From Hedera helix (Eukaryota > Streptophyta > Magnoliopsida > Apiales > Araliaceae): a stretch of DNA of 64,000 nt. Each line of letters begins with the position of its first letter. Position 1 is the first letter of the stretch. The notes below the pieces were generated by a model. That model was given only the letters and a program-made list of their open reading frames with translations. It was not told the DNA's origin and did no database searches. Shown here piece after piece: positions 42,101 to 50,154 of this stretch. Location of the stretch: contig OX359282.1 in the NCBI GenBank assembly GCA_947179155.2, positions 1,999,001 through 2,063,000 of the forward strand, read 5' to 3'. The translations under genes and the position numbers were made by a program.

Positions 42101-43899
42101 TAGGACCTGAAACAATTAAACAATATCTGATAGGGGAACATAAGATAGAGAAATAAGAACATGTAATCAGATGATTTCCACCTACCTAACAAGGAAGATG
42201 TGAAACAAATGAAACACAAACCAAAAAATAGAACATTTATCTTTCTTCTTAGAGATGGAAAGAATACGAATATTGTAAATCAATTCAATTAGTAGGGTCT
42301 CCAAAACATCAAATTCCGAGATTCATAACTCAAACACAGTTGAAAGATACTCCAACAGTAGGGCATAGCTACTCATACTCTTCCATGATACAGTCAACAT
42401 GCCAAAAATTCACGAAAAGAGATACTATTATACTAAAAGCTAAAATCTTGTAATTTAACATGTCGTCATGCAAGACAAGAAGATTTTTAAGAAATCCTTT
42501 CCCAGACTCACAAAGCATTTTAATATGGCAAATTTCTTTTGTGAGTTTTGTAAGTTGGCTAAACATAAGTGCTCCTTTTACTCTATAACTGATAATAACA
42601 GGAGTCTCATTCCTTTTTCCCTAATTCATTTTGATATTTGGGGTTCTCACGAGTTGTTTATCTTTCTGGTTATAGTTGATCTTCACCTTTACTGATTGTT
42701 ATTCTCGTGCTATTTGGGATACCTACTTCATCACAAAAATGAAGTGTTTGAATGCTTCAAAACCTTTCACCACAGAGTCCAAACACAATTTCATGCAACT
42801 ATCAAAATCTTGGGAAGTAAGAGCGGTCGTGAATATAAGGATGGTAAATTTGCATCTTATCTAGCTGCTAATTGTATCATTCATCAAACTTCTTTTGTTC
42901 AAGGTCCTGAGCAAAATGGAGTCACTGAACAAAAAAATAGTCTCTACTTCAGGTTGCTCGATCTATTATTTGGACTGTGCATGGCCCCAAATTCTTATGG
43001 GGAGATGTTGTCCTCATTGCAGAATGCTATAAAAGTTCAACCTTAAGCTACTGCTATAGAAATTATAATATAAAGAAACAAATCACCATAATTAAGGCCA
43101 ACTCAAGTACTCAACCATCTTTTCATTCTTTTGTTCCCGTCATTTTCAATATATCAAACAGAAGTCTTTTAATACTTCAAAGAGTATCATGTATTACTTG
43201 ATATTTTTAACTCTCAAAATAGTAAGACATAAATTTAATGAAGATATTGACAAATAAAATCATTTTATTTTTTGTTTAATCATTTACAAGTCTGAAGAGC
43301 TCAAAGAGACAACATACTAACATTATGAGTTCTAGTTGCTTAAATTTCACTGACTACATTATTTATCTCACATCAAGAAAACTATTTAAAAAACTCCAGA
43401 CCAGCTAAGTAAGTTGAGATAAAATTTCCTCATAAAGCACCCCAAATAGCTAATTTCATAACATATTTAAAGCAATAGCAAACTTTAATTGGGGGCACGG
43501 AAGTAAATTTTTTGGAAGTGTATCTATTCCTTATCAGTAACAAAAACCCAATCAACCTTTCACGCTAACAAGCAAAAAAATAACTTCCACCGAATTTCAC
43601 ACGAGAATTTAGAAATTGTGGCGATTATTACACATTGATAAAAAAAAATATATACAAGTATATATAACCACAAACATAAATAAGTATAAGAAAATTAAGG
43701 TAGAGATAAACTTACATAGATAAGCAACCCTCGGATTGCTCGGTTCAACTTCATTGGCCACACGAAGAATTGGAGCAATCTCAAACAGAGACGATGGCAC
43801 GATCTCACTGTCGAAAACCGACTCCCCCAAATTCCCCGCGGTTTGGGTACGCACTAACCGCCTCTGGGGCGTCTGTTCAGACCACCCTCGGGATGACAT
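6151..43899 (-). CDS. CALS3: Callose synthase (CalS1/2/3 clade, CalS3-like), 42 coding exons
   Basis: Membrane-bound 1,3-beta-glucan synthase using UDP-glucose. CalS3/GSL12-type enzymes make callose at plasmodesmata and the cell plate. The N-terminus runs MSSRG...QRRLVRTQTAGNLGESVFD. Next come a Vta1-like N-terminal region, an FKS1-domain-1 region, a first membrane cluster, a large cytosolic loop, an RPTG motif (RxTG, residues 1629-1632) within the glucan synthase domain, and a C-terminal membrane cluster. The C-terminus is SRILGGHRKDRASRNKE. All 41 introns inferred are GT-AG, and the exons sum to 5,844 nt in frame (1,947 aa; known CalS3 about 1,950). I found no frameshift or internal stop, so the gene looks functional despite more than 30 kb of intron. 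Assignment to CalS3 rather than CalS1/2 is from remembered similarity. Exon coordinates are in the block entries. Confidence 0.95.
6629..6835. mobile_element. MITE-like element in CalS intron 41 (TIR TGTGTTTGTGAGTTTT)
   Basis: TGTGTTTGTGAGTTTT near 6629 pairs with the complement of AAAACTTACAAACACA at about 6820-6835. The interior is AT-rich and non-coding. The same TIR start occurs in the hairpin at 14751-14878, suggesting one family with two copies in this gene. I could not establish a target duplication. Confidence 0.5.
6975..7065. repeat. Tandem ~33-bp repeat, 2.8 copies, CalS intron 41
   Basis: AAGATGTTTCTCAA(A)GATTTAAAAGAGAAATGC is repeated at 6975, 7007 and 7040. It lies about 50 bp downstream (in gene direction) of the exon 41 donor. 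Confidence 0.85.
9641..10774. mobile_element. TIR element with gene fragment (Pack-MULE-like) in CalS intron 36
   Basis: The left end TAAAAACCAAACTTTTACTT and following ~130 bp match the reverse complement of about 10620-10774, including TTACTTTCTG, CCAA(C/T)(C/G)AAGTACAA and GAGA(A)GAATCTATTT. The interior is GC-richer than its surroundings and holds a short coiled-coil reading (10140-10300). No clear 8-9 bp target duplication was seen. Structure fits a non-autonomous TIR element that picked up host sequence. Confidence 0.6.
10085..10300 (+). pseudogene. Coiled-coil gene fragment, WEB-family-like
   Basis: The plus strand reads KPCSKKCKKAKEKLVEVEKE, RAQAIDELEEA, stop, RLAEEANGKLT, stop. The charged heptad-like pattern recalls plant WEB-family or similar coiled-coil proteins (ERxxAIxELEEARRxAEEANxKL). 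At least two stops interrupt it, with no flanking exons. It sits inside the inverted repeats of 9641-10774, antisense to CalS, so it is most likely a captured, dead fragment. The family name is a recollection of the pattern only. Confidence 0.4.
11908..12401 (-). CDS. CALS3: CalS exons 34-36 (residues 1299-1405)
   Basis: Exons: 12282-12401, 12086-12204, 11908-11991. Translation runs VIYRIKLPGPAILGEGKPES, NHAIIFTRGEGLQTIDMNQ, DNYMEEALKMRNLLQEFRKK, LGLREHIFTG and SVSSLAWFMSNQETSFVTIG, among the most conserved parts of the callose synthase catalytic region. The following intron (9101-11907) holds a TIR element with a coiled-coil gene fragment and a GA-rich microsatellite next to the splice donor (about 11868-11890). 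Confidence 0.93.
12402..14034. other. CalS intron 33, nothing clear
   Basis: This 1.63-kb intron has no recognisable coding similarity or terminal repeats that I could pair. A stretch at 13680-13760 with CTATATTTGGCAACATTAAGG looks like a MITE terminus, but no partner was found. Confidence 0.5.
14035..16822 (-). CDS. CALS3: CalS exons 24-33 (residues 861-1298): central cytosolic loop
   Basis: Exons: 16662-16822, 16402-16525, 16202-16302, 15993-16122, 15753-15904, 15175-15284, 14969-15094, 14582-14650, 14278-14464, 14035-14188. The block encodes IPIALDMAKDSNGKDRELKK, VVILFQDMLEVVTRDIMME, MDVPSNLEARRRISFFSNS, VLTPYYTEEVLF and RGMMYYRKALELQAFLDMAK, which lead into the glucan synthase (FKS/GSL) catalytic domain. 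It continues through CQAVADMKFTYVVSCQQYG. All junction phases agree. Intron 23 (16823-19510) carries a small LTR element, and intron 30 an almost palindromic MITE-like hairpin. Confidence 0.93.
14751..14878. mobile_element. Hairpin MITE-like insertion, CalS intron 30
   Basis: An almost full-length palindrome: TGTTTGTGAGTTTTAATTTT followed by a G-rich run pairs with a C-rich run followed by AAAATAAAACTCACAG. The start matches the TIR of 6629-6835. The central loop is AAAAAAATTGGAAAAAAG-like. There is no coding capacity. Confidence 0.6.
17223..18367 (-). mobile_element. Small LTR retrotransposon (TRIM-like or deleted copia), CalS intron 23
   Basis: Two direct repeats start TGTTGG(A/G)AATTAAGTCGAC, at 17223 and 17902, and stay similar for about 240 bp. 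The right one runs to CCCAACA at 18367. Immediately left of it, the minus strand reads a primer binding site TGGTATCA (17899-17892), complementary to initiator tRNA-Met and separated by two bases from the LTR. That sets the minus-strand orientation. Flanks TTGTG (17218-17222) and GTGTG (18368-18372) are a 4/5 target duplication. The internal part is only a few hundred bases and non-coding, so it is non-autonomous. The left LTR appears truncated. Confidence 0.75.
19511..20106 (-). CDS. CALS3: CalS exons 21-23 (residues 755-860)
   Basis: Exons: 19969-20106, 19754-19848, 19511-19595. The translation includes IRTLGMLRSRFQSLPGAFN, KEKEAARFAQLWNKIITSF and REEDLISNREMDLLLVPYWA, the start of the large cytosolic loop. 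The short stretch around EEKNEPARKKGLKATLS is basic and is a variable spot in the family. The intron before it (20107-25046, 4,940 bp) carries a 2.85-kb inserted element. Confidence 0.92.
22067..22794. mobile_element. hAT-type MITE (TIR CATAGTTGTCAAA)
   Basis: The left end CATAGTTGTCAAAACTTACG and right end CGATTTGACAACTATG are inverted. Subterminal runs of GATACGATACGATAC and CGTATC occur at both ends. The 8-bp flanks AATAGAAC (22059-22066) and AATAGAAT (22795-22802) match 7/8, the target-site length of hAT elements. The interior is AT-rich and non-coding. It is nested in the element at 21537-24381. Confidence 0.85.
22803..24000 (+). other. LTR-like remnant inside the 21537-24381 element
   Basis: About 23030-23960 has the look of an LTR (GCCCAAA-rich blocks, then TATATAAATAAG-like and AATAAAACTGTGAGAGTG near 23830-23900), but I could not delimit ends or a target duplication. 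Short ORFs here are not recognisable proteins. Confidence 0.35.
25047..28744 (-). CDS. CALS3: CalS exons 13-20 (residues 452-754): first membrane cluster
   Basis: Exons: 28622-28744, 28415-28532, 27268-27602, 27087-27139, 26936-26996, 25400-25481, 25243-25292, 25047-25133. It begins DNKPASRDRWVGKVNFVEIR and then alternates hydrophobic helices (WGFFILCLQAMIIVAW, VVSAAAWVVILPVTYAY, LFILAVVIYLSPNMLAGILF, MFWVLLIMTKLAFSYY, NNIGVVIALWAPIILVYFM) with short loops such as PRLYVGRGMHES. These form the N-terminal transmembrane group usual for callose synthases. The upstream intron (28745-36798, 8,054 bp) is the largest in the gene and contains a whole LTR retrotransposon and a hAT MITE. Confidence 0.93.
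29698..30417 (+). repeat. 5' LTR of the intron-12 retrotransposon
   Basis: It starts TGATAGGGTATACAGCCG and ends GTTAATA. It contains a near-duplicate internal block (GCAGCTAAGAAGC..GAAGGATTAC twice, about 29718-29800) and TATAAATAGC near 30190, a likely LTR TATA box. Confidence 0.85.
30418..30437 (+). other. Primer-binding-site-like sequence
   Basis: TTGGCACTAGAAAGAGGGAC directly follows the 5' LTR, in the position and style of primer binding sites of plant Ty3 elements. The cognate tRNA was not determined. Confidence 0.55.
30546..30743 (+). pseudogene. Gag-like N-terminal remnant of the retrotransposon
   Basis: A 65-codon stretch reading QENIVDRITQLEVAISHQNH followed by a proline- and arginine-rich part (QRPFGSRRRDPSPRKIRERD) resembles the low-complexity N-terminal gag region of Tat-type Ty3 elements. 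The frame then ends and no CCHC knuckle was seen downstream. Weak call. Confidence 0.4.
32600..33300 (-). pseudogene. Antisense ORF remnant, Transposase_28 / putative gypsy-type transposon protein-like
   Basis: Minus-strand translation from 33300 to 32956 is open apart from three stops (GERIFEKPNGKCVGVSIQHL, FIKEVLSMPGCDLG, LTHNYFVLLSVFLAHCHEKN, VAPTVAYFFYTFTFVKSR). A donor-like GAG/GTAAG at 32954 and acceptor-like TTATAG/ at 32846 bracket a possible intron. After it the frame reads FPVERLMDNSKLVSTTNRWR and a Gln/His-rich tail. The pattern resembles the plant 'putative gypsy-type transposon' domain often encoded antisense in Tat-type retrotransposons. Further antisense pieces, including GKRKPGDV-like text near 32400, continue toward 31400. 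It is decayed, not a host gene. Confidence 0.5.
33547..33660. repeat. Two tandem ~56-bp units before the polypurine tract
   Basis: AATACTTCGGTGAACAAGGA, continuing through CTTCGGCAGT(C/T)AACTT and TATCACCCTTT, occurs twice in a row directly upstream of the 3' LTR. Confidence 0.85.
33705..34412 (+). repeat. 3' LTR of the intron-12 retrotransposon
   Basis: It starts TGATAAAGTATACAGCC immediately after the polypurine tract and ends ATTAACA, followed by the TTTCC duplication. It carries ATATAAATAGC near 34190. Confidence 0.88.
35142..35957. mobile_element. hAT-like MITE with GGCGC-rich ends, CalS intron 12
   Basis: The left end GTTGTTAAAGGCGCGCCT pairs imperfectly with the complement of GGTGCGAGGC...CTTCAATAACTTT at the right. 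Subterminal repeats are rich in AGGCGC, GCGAGGTG and CCTCGC, typical of a common plant hAT MITE type. TAGAGC is present on both flanks (35136-35141 and 35958-35963) as part of a probable 8-bp duplication. The interior is AT-rich and non-coding. Confidence 0.65.
36799..43899 (-). CDS. CALS3: CalS exons 1-12 (residues 1-451): cytosolic N-terminus
   Basis: Exons: 43716-43899, 41944-42044, 41419-41543, 41190-41283, 40888-40998, 40675-40791, 40424-40516, 39316-39407, 38756-38882, 37119-37256, 36969-37045, 36799-36892. The start ATG at 43899-43897 begins MSSRGWSEQ, matching the family start. This block carries the region similar to Vta1 (FYAFEKAHRLDPTSSGRG, KADRAQLTKAYQTANVLFE) and the FKS1 domain 1 region (LYLLIWGEAANLRFMPECLC, NYDDLNEYFWSVDCFRLGWP), thought to be regulatory in this family. 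Exon 1 ends with one base of a Cys codon completed by exon 2. Introns 1, 2, 7 and 9 hold a copia fragment, a tandem duplication, a hAT MITE and diverged repeats respectively. Confidence 0.93.
37430..37960. repeat. Diverged direct repeats in CalS intron 9
   Basis: The block GATGAACTCCTC...ATAGCTGCA...ATATCAA(G/A)ATAA.C(A)CCTAGG.CA... occurs at about 37437-37590 and again at 37770-37935 with substantial divergence. It may be fragments of a repeat family. No ends or duplication identified. Confidence 0.55.
39690..40044. mobile_element. hAT-like MITE (TIR CARTGTTCTAAAAAT), CalS intron 7
   Basis: The left end CAGTGTTCTAAAAAT and right end ATTTTTAGAACATTG are a 15-bp inverted pair with one mismatch. 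Flanks GTGTCAAG (39682-39689) and GTTTCAAA (40045-40052) match 6/8. Subterminal GGCGGC, CTAGGCGGCG and TTAGGCGCCC blocks resemble the element at 35142-35957. Non-coding. Confidence 0.75.
41621..41851. repeat. Tandem duplication of ~110 bp in CalS intron 2
   Basis: AAGGCCTTCTAACTCCATAA and the following bases through TTTTTTAGTGTCTAAAGC occur at 41621-41730 and again at 41731-41851. The second copy has an extra 11-bp piece (TAGCCCAAATG). The near identity of the copies indicates a recent event. Confidence 0.92.
42468..43046 (+). pseudogene. Ty1/copia pol fragment (GAG-pre-integrase and integrase core)
   Basis: Plus strand, antisense to CalS, in intron 1. The first frame reads RLTKHFNMANFFCEFCKLAK, KHKCSFYSITDNNRSLIPFS, LIHFDIWG, the zinc-binding/pre-integrase to integrase start. 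After a stop or frame change near 42695 it reads FECFKTFHHRVQTQFHATIK, SDGRE-type SGREYKDGKFASYLAANCII and HQTSFVQGPEQNGVTEQKN, the integrase core with the typical TPxQNGVxERKN segment altered. It ends abruptly, with no RT and no LTRs. A dead fragment. Confidence 0.8.
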
Positions 43900-44249
43900 T
43901 CTTGCAACAATTCAACTCAAGAAAAGCCCTACACACACATACATTACAACATTACCAATCACTCATAACTACAGTCAGAACCTCATAAAGACATAAACAA
44001 ATATTTATAGAGATGCAGAGTGCTACCAGCTCACAAAGAAAAACCTTAACAAAATACACAGTACATTTACAACATCACCAATTTCAGCAAACCAAAACCA
44101 GAAATAGATACAGATCATAAAAATATAAGCACAATTATATCTACACATTTTTAAACAAATATACATACATATACTAGAAAAACAGGTTAAGGAAGAAGAT
44201 ACAGAAGTATACCAAGTGATGAAAAAAGCTAAGCTTGAAAATCTAACAC

Positions 44250-44324
44250 CTGGAAGGAGAAGAACAGATTAGATTAGTTGAAAAATGTAATGTAGTTTCA
44301 AGGGGGGAAAAGATTGATCTTACC
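44250..44324 (-). other. CALS3: Probable CalS 5'UTR intron
   Basis: The minus strand has a donor GATTGAG/GTAAGATC (exon end 44324) and a pyrimidine-rich acceptor TTCTCCTTCCAG/GTG (next exon start 44249), suggesting a 74-bp intron (44250-44323) in the leader upstream of the ATG at 43899. The transcription start is probably at 44350-44450, within the GA/CT-rich stretch. A further leader intron between 44249 and 43899 is possible. Confidence 0.45.
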
Positions 44325-44449
44325 TCAATCAGAGAAAAAGAAGGGGATTTCTTATGGATTCTATGACTGAACAAATTAAAATACTAGGAGGGAGAAAAAG
44401 GTGAGCTTTTAGAGAGAGAAAAAGAGTGGGGGGAGGTACTGCAACTTTA

Positions 44450-46477
44450 AGCTACTTAGCAACAAAGGAAGCTAATGGGATGAGGCGAGCGAAAATGGAG
44501 CCAAATGAAAATATTTTTGGATTTTAACTGTACCTGGTGAATGGGGTACTATTCTGTCAGTTCGGTCATAGAAAGTAAAAATTATTCTATATACGTAAAG
44601 CATGAAAAATAATTTATTTATTTTCTCATATACATATAAAAAAAATTATAATAAAATTCATATGACATCTACGTATATACGTGAGAGAAAAAATATATTA
44701 TTCTATTTTCTATATTTTAAGAATAGATAATAATTTTTGCTGTTTGAAATAATTACGGTAATACCAACAAAAATTATTAAATAATTCTGAATCACTTATA
44801 ACGTAATATTTTACACTATTTATATATTATTATTTAAGTATTTAAAATAAATAACTCAATTTAAGTACTAAAAATAATAACACATAAATAGTATAGGTCA
44901 TCACGTAATAAATGTCCCAAAATTACTGAATAACTATTCGTATTTTGATAATTTTAATAACAATTTTAATATTATATTAATAAAAACTAAGTGTTATTTT
45001 CAACTGACACGTGAATAGTAATAAGAATTGGTAACTATATTTGTGTTCGGAAAATAAAATAAAATTAATGAATTTACTTTGTGAAAATTGTGTATGTCCC
45101 TATGAGTCTATCTCGTATTAGTTGAACTAGGCTAAAAAAATATGTTTATAAAAAACTTGATAAAATAATGATATATAAATGAAAAAGTAAAAAAATGATA
45201 TTAAACCGAAGATAAAATAAAATAATAATAAATAATTTAGAATAAATGAATATAATGAATGGATATAGGTAAGATAAAAATAGCCCACCTATTAAATAAA
45301 AAATTATATAATGTAATTTCTAGTAATAAAAAAGTTTGATTCATATCAAATTAATATAATGTGATTGAAGTGTAATGATTTATTACATTGACATTAGATT
45401 TTTTTCTATTTAATTTGTCCAATAATTTTGATAATCAAATTATAATAATTTTTATTATCCAATTCATATGTGAACTTAAATGCATTTTTATTCACAAAAA
45501 TAATATTTTTCCTGTTTTTTTTTTTTCTTTTTTCTTACATATCATAAAGAAAGTTGGAAAGGGTGACTTGTAAAAGGACATTGATCTGTAAACTTTAAAA
45601 AAAGACGTGTGGGCATTTTAGTCTTATCATGTTCAAAATTCAAAAAAGCAGATTCTTTATTCGCACAAATAATTTTCGTTCAATCGTGCGCAGTTTATAT
45701 CATAAGGACCCAAAAATATAAAAAGATAGCCGTTCAAAATACGTTAACGTTTACCAATTTTATCCGCACGGAATTGTTGATAATCTCCGTGGAATCCATC
45801 ACGTCTCTCTCGTTAATAATAAGATTTGCTTCTTAATATTTTTTTATTTAATTTATTAAGGACTCAAAAATAAGTTAACCATTTATTCAAAGTCTTGTGT
45901 TACATACGTGAGAAGAGTCAATATTTTATTTAATGAATTACATTTATTATGTGTAATTTATATTATATTCATGACCTAATTTAACTTATATATGTGCATC
46001 TAAAAATTATATTTTAATTCTAAAAATTAATTTATTAAATTTATAATTCATTGAAATATATATATTCTCAAAAAAAAATTATATATTCTAATACGATATT
46101 TTATTATTACAGTACCTCAACGAAATCTTTGCCTTGAAACCTACCACCATTCCATTAAATTCCATGACAATCCGGTCATTTTCAGCAGAGCACGAAGCCC
46201 GAGATTTCATGACAGTAACACTGTAGTGGGGCGCTTTTTAGTAATTAGAATAAATAAAATTATAAGAATTTTTATTTATTATTTAACTCTCGGATAAGGG
46301 AGACTATAGTCGGTTTGTTTAATAAAGGCTACTTTCTTCCACTTTGGCAGGTGGGTCCCCCTTGTTCGACAGAAATTCCCACCCTCCACGTACACTCCTC
46401 TTTCTCTCCCAATCCTGACTGCTCCCCTATGCCAAAATATACCGTAAATAAATCTTTTGTTTTAGGCAGAGGGTGGG
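44450..46477. other. Intergenic, AT-rich; no gene seen
   Basis: Upstream region of CalS and AT-rich spacer. The short ORFs here (for example at 45388-45836) lack protein-like composition. No terminal repeats were recognised. Confidence 0.6.
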
Positions 46478-47437
46478 GTAAATATGGACAGTAGGTCAAA
46501 TTGGTTTGGTCTGATTTGAATTTAATAGGCTTTGATTGTTGATCAAATCAAGTCAGACTTTAATTTTTGGGCCTATAGATCGGGTCAGGTCTGACTTTTC
46601 GATCAAAATCTGGTCTTTTGAGACCTGTTGATCAGGGCGGGTCAGGCCTGTAGGCTAGGTTGGGCCAGACTTTAGGTCAGGTCAGGTCAGTCCTTAGGTC
46701 GAGTCGGGCCGGGTCAGGCCTAAAAATGTAATCAACTAATTTTTAATATGAAATATAAATATTAAATAAATTAGCTAATATATTAATTAAATGTATTGAC
46801 TAAAAATTAAAAATGAGTAATTAATTAATAATAAATAATGAGTTGGTTACAAATATTTTGTTTCAAAATATTTTTAAAATGTCTTCAAAATTTAAATTTT
46901 CAAAAAAATATAACCTTTTTGAAAGTTATAACCACAAATTGTGATAAAAAAAAATATCTCACAAATCACTACTATAAAAAGTTTTCTCGTTGGCAAAATC
47001 ATACTTGTATGTAACTTTTTTTTATTTTTTTTTTTCTGGTGAGTATGAAAAAGAAAAATATGTATGTACATTGATCACCAGTAAAAACGTATTCATATTC
47101 TTGATATTTGTATGAGATTGTCATAGAAAAATTCAAACTCATTATATACCACACCAACATGAGGTCATAAACAAAGAGATTTTGTACTACACCAACATGA
47201 GGTTATAAACATAGTTTATAGTTAAAACGAATTAGTTAGGTTAGGTCAGGCTTTTGCATAGGCTGGGTCAGATCGGTCTTTTTCGTAGGCCGAACTTTTA
47301 CGTTAAAATAACAGTCTGTTCAAAAACTGTAGGCTGGATCGATTCGATCTAAACTTTGATCAAGTCAAATTTTGACCAACTCAAATTCAAATCAGGCCAA
47401 ATTGATCTGTGGGTCGTAGATTTTTTTATGTATCTCT
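46478..47437. mobile_element. Non-autonomous hAT-like element with AGGGTGGG target duplication
   Basis: A perfect 8-bp direct repeat AGGGTGGG flanks it (46470-46477 and 47438-47445). Near both ends an inverted pair is seen: GTCAAATTGGTTTGGTCTGA on the left against the complement of TCAGGCCAAATTGATCTG on the right, with a longer GATTTGAATTT match. The subterminal regions are full of GGTCAGG/GGGTCAGGCC-type short repeats. The right terminus read on the minus strand, AGAGATACATAAA, fits hAT ends. Interior AT-rich, no transposase. Confidence 0.8.
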
Positions 47438-49606
47438 AGGGTGGGATGTGACTTTTTATATTCTCCTTCACCACCGGTGGAAGCAAGTGGGGGATAAATA
47501 GCTTTTTTTCTTTTTGCGTAGCTTTATTAGTAGTTTTACTTTTTTGGGATTGAAACTGTGGCAGGAACCTATCTAGATTGGTGAAATCCTTAATGTTAAA
47601 TTCGTTATTATAAAATTACTTTACTTTCATTTTGTTTGTTCTCTTCCTAGTCCATTAATGGCATTAATTCACATGCTTTCATTCTTTCTTTTATTTAGTC
47701 TCCCGTGTTAGTCTTTTATATTAATATTGATAACTAACTTGTAATCCGTAACTTTGACACGATGAGATTTATTTTAAATTTTAGATAATTTTAATATTTT
47801 ATCAATTGAGCGATAAATTTAAAAATAATTGTATTTTATTATATAAAATAGTAATTTAATTTGTAATCCATGCAATTAATAGTAGTGACAATTTTATTTT
47901 ATTCTTTTCGTGGCTAACTAATTTTTTTAATACATAAAATAAAGATGAAATTAAATAATTATTCATGACAATATTTTCTATATCTTTTATTACTTGTGCT
48001 TTAATGTTTGATTGGTTTCGCATGGTTCGTTATTGAAATACTTTCGTTTTATAGTTCTTATTTGATTTTAAATTAATAAAGAGGTTTTGATAGATTATTG
48101 TTAAGATATGAGTTTTTCATAATCCATGTTTACTCTGATAGGTTATAGTTAATTCTTAAATTTTCATAATCTATGTTTGCCCAAATTAATTATAAAATTA
48201 CTAAATTAAAGGGAAGGGAGATTAAAACCATAGTTAATTTTAATTGAACTTAATTGATTTATTTTCCGAATTATGTAGGCGTAATTTGAGTTATAAAATA
48301 GAAGATATTGAATTATTTGTTATGTTTATTATTTAGTGGATTCGAATTTCTAAATTGCTTCTTTATTATCAGTTTTTATATTCTAATTAGTTTAATTGTT
48401 GTTAAATAATTTTCAATCTTTATTTTTAATTTACCTGAAATATATATTAAGAATATATTAAAATTAATCTAGTATTTGTGGTTCGACTTATACTTATCAA
48501 TTTTATAATAAACGATGTGCACTTATAGTACATAATTTTATTAAATCAAGCATCTTCTTTCTTTTTAAAGGCGAGAAGTAAAAATGGCAAGGTCCTTATT
48601 TCTCTTATCAGAGGCTTGCAATTTCTTGTACAAACGCTTGGATATGGAAAATTGGAAGACAATACAAGCAGGTTATAAAGTAGATAGCAAAGCCTGTGTT
48701 AACAATTGACTTGCTGGACTTGGATAGTGATGACGACATATCCCTCGGAAGTGGTCTCTAATTCGTGAGGTTTTTACTCGTTGAACTTGCATAAAAACAT
48801 AATGTCTCTAGTGTACGACGTGGATGAACAAAAATAAGGAGATAAATTATCAATTGTGTGTGAGTTATACGTGTAAAATTATATCTCTCTCTCTTTTTAC
48901 TCTTGTGGATCTCCTCCTTATAGCTCTTGTACTCTCGTCCCTTTAACTTATCTAATCAAGCATATGAGCTAGGAGTTAGGCAAGAGAGATGTCTCATTGC
49001 CTACACCCGCATTGCTCAAGTAACGATTGAGTGAAACTCTTGGTCAGAGAGCGTACTCTTAATTTTCTGAATACGTTTTAACTCTTGGTCAAAGAGCGTA
49101 CTCTTAACTTCCTAAATATGTTTTATCTCAACGGATTAAAGTCTGACATCATTTAAATTTAGACCTGAAATGAGTCTGATGCACTTAGGCCTATATCCTA
49201 ACAAGTAGGCATCTACGTTTTCTAATTTTATTTTACAATAGAGGGAGTATCATATTTTTTTTCACTACTTGTCTTCACATAGTCACGTACACTTATAACT
49301 TTTCTTACCATATGACTTAATTTTTTCTTACTATAATAGTAAAAAAAAATTAGGTATGTGATAAAAGAGCGCAAACCCACCTACAATACTACACATGAAT
49401 AATTTTAGAGGACCGAGAGTTAGCGACTGGTTCAATTTTTAATTTTTAATTTTTAATTTTTTAAATGACTTTTAAAAAATAAGTCTAAATTTTTTAAATT
49501 AGTTTTTTTATAAAATATAATAATTTAAGTTTAATTTAAGTACATATAAATAAACAGTGTTTACATAAGCACTCTAATACACATTAGTAAATTAACACCA
49601 ACATGC
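47438..49606. other. Intergenic, AT-rich; no gene seen
   Basis: About 2.2 kb of AT-rich sequence without recognisable coding similarity. A CTCTTGGTCA(G/A)AGAGCGTAC block occurs twice close together at about 49037-49100, a small local duplication. Confidence 0.55.
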
Positions 49607-50154
49607 TAAGGGTGCAAAAAAAAGGCTCCAAAGTTCAACATTGGCCTGACCAGAAAAAGTCTTAAAAAAAACTCAATCGGCTTTGGACCACCTGACCTAG
49701 GAATCCTACACCGTCCTGATTTGAAATAGGTCCTAAATCGGCCTGAAGCCTACTATAGGCTATATAAAGGCTAAATTTAGGATATTTTAGTCCACCAAAT
49801 TTTAACAAATATATGTATTTGTATATATTTTATCATTTCTGTATTAAACATTTATTTTTAATTAGATCAATATATGTAATATATATTTAAAATTTATAAA
49901 TAATAAATAGTTAACTTATTTAGACTTTACTTTTATGTTCCTATTATATTTTTTGAAGTAAAATAGAATTATTAATTTATTAAAAGCATTAAAGAGTAGA
50001 AATAAATTTATTTTCTTAGAAAAAACAATCAAGCCTGGAAAGCCCAAAGCCTGGCCTGATGGCTGGAGACTTTAGTCTCCATTATTTTGCCAAAGTCTTG
50101 ACTAATCTTGAATCCCAACCTGGCCCGATCAAACAGGGCCTAAGAATCATCTCA
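49607..50154. mobile_element. Second hAT-like non-autonomous element
   Basis: The left end TAAGGGTGCAAAAAAAAGGC and a GGCCTGACC/GGCCTGAAGCC-rich subterminal region are mirrored on the right by GGCCTGATGG, CCTGGCCCGATC and GGGCCTAAG, ending ATCTCA. The design is the same as at 46478-47437 (GC-rich GGCCTG arms around an AT-rich centre). The target duplication is not convincing (CAACATGC versus AATGCTTT), so the ends are approximate. Confidence 0.55.

Noticed and set aside
44450..45840. Possible small genes at 45388-45573 and 45609-45836
   Set aside because: Composition is AT-driven (Phe/Ile/Asn runs), with no start context, splice structure or recognisable domain.
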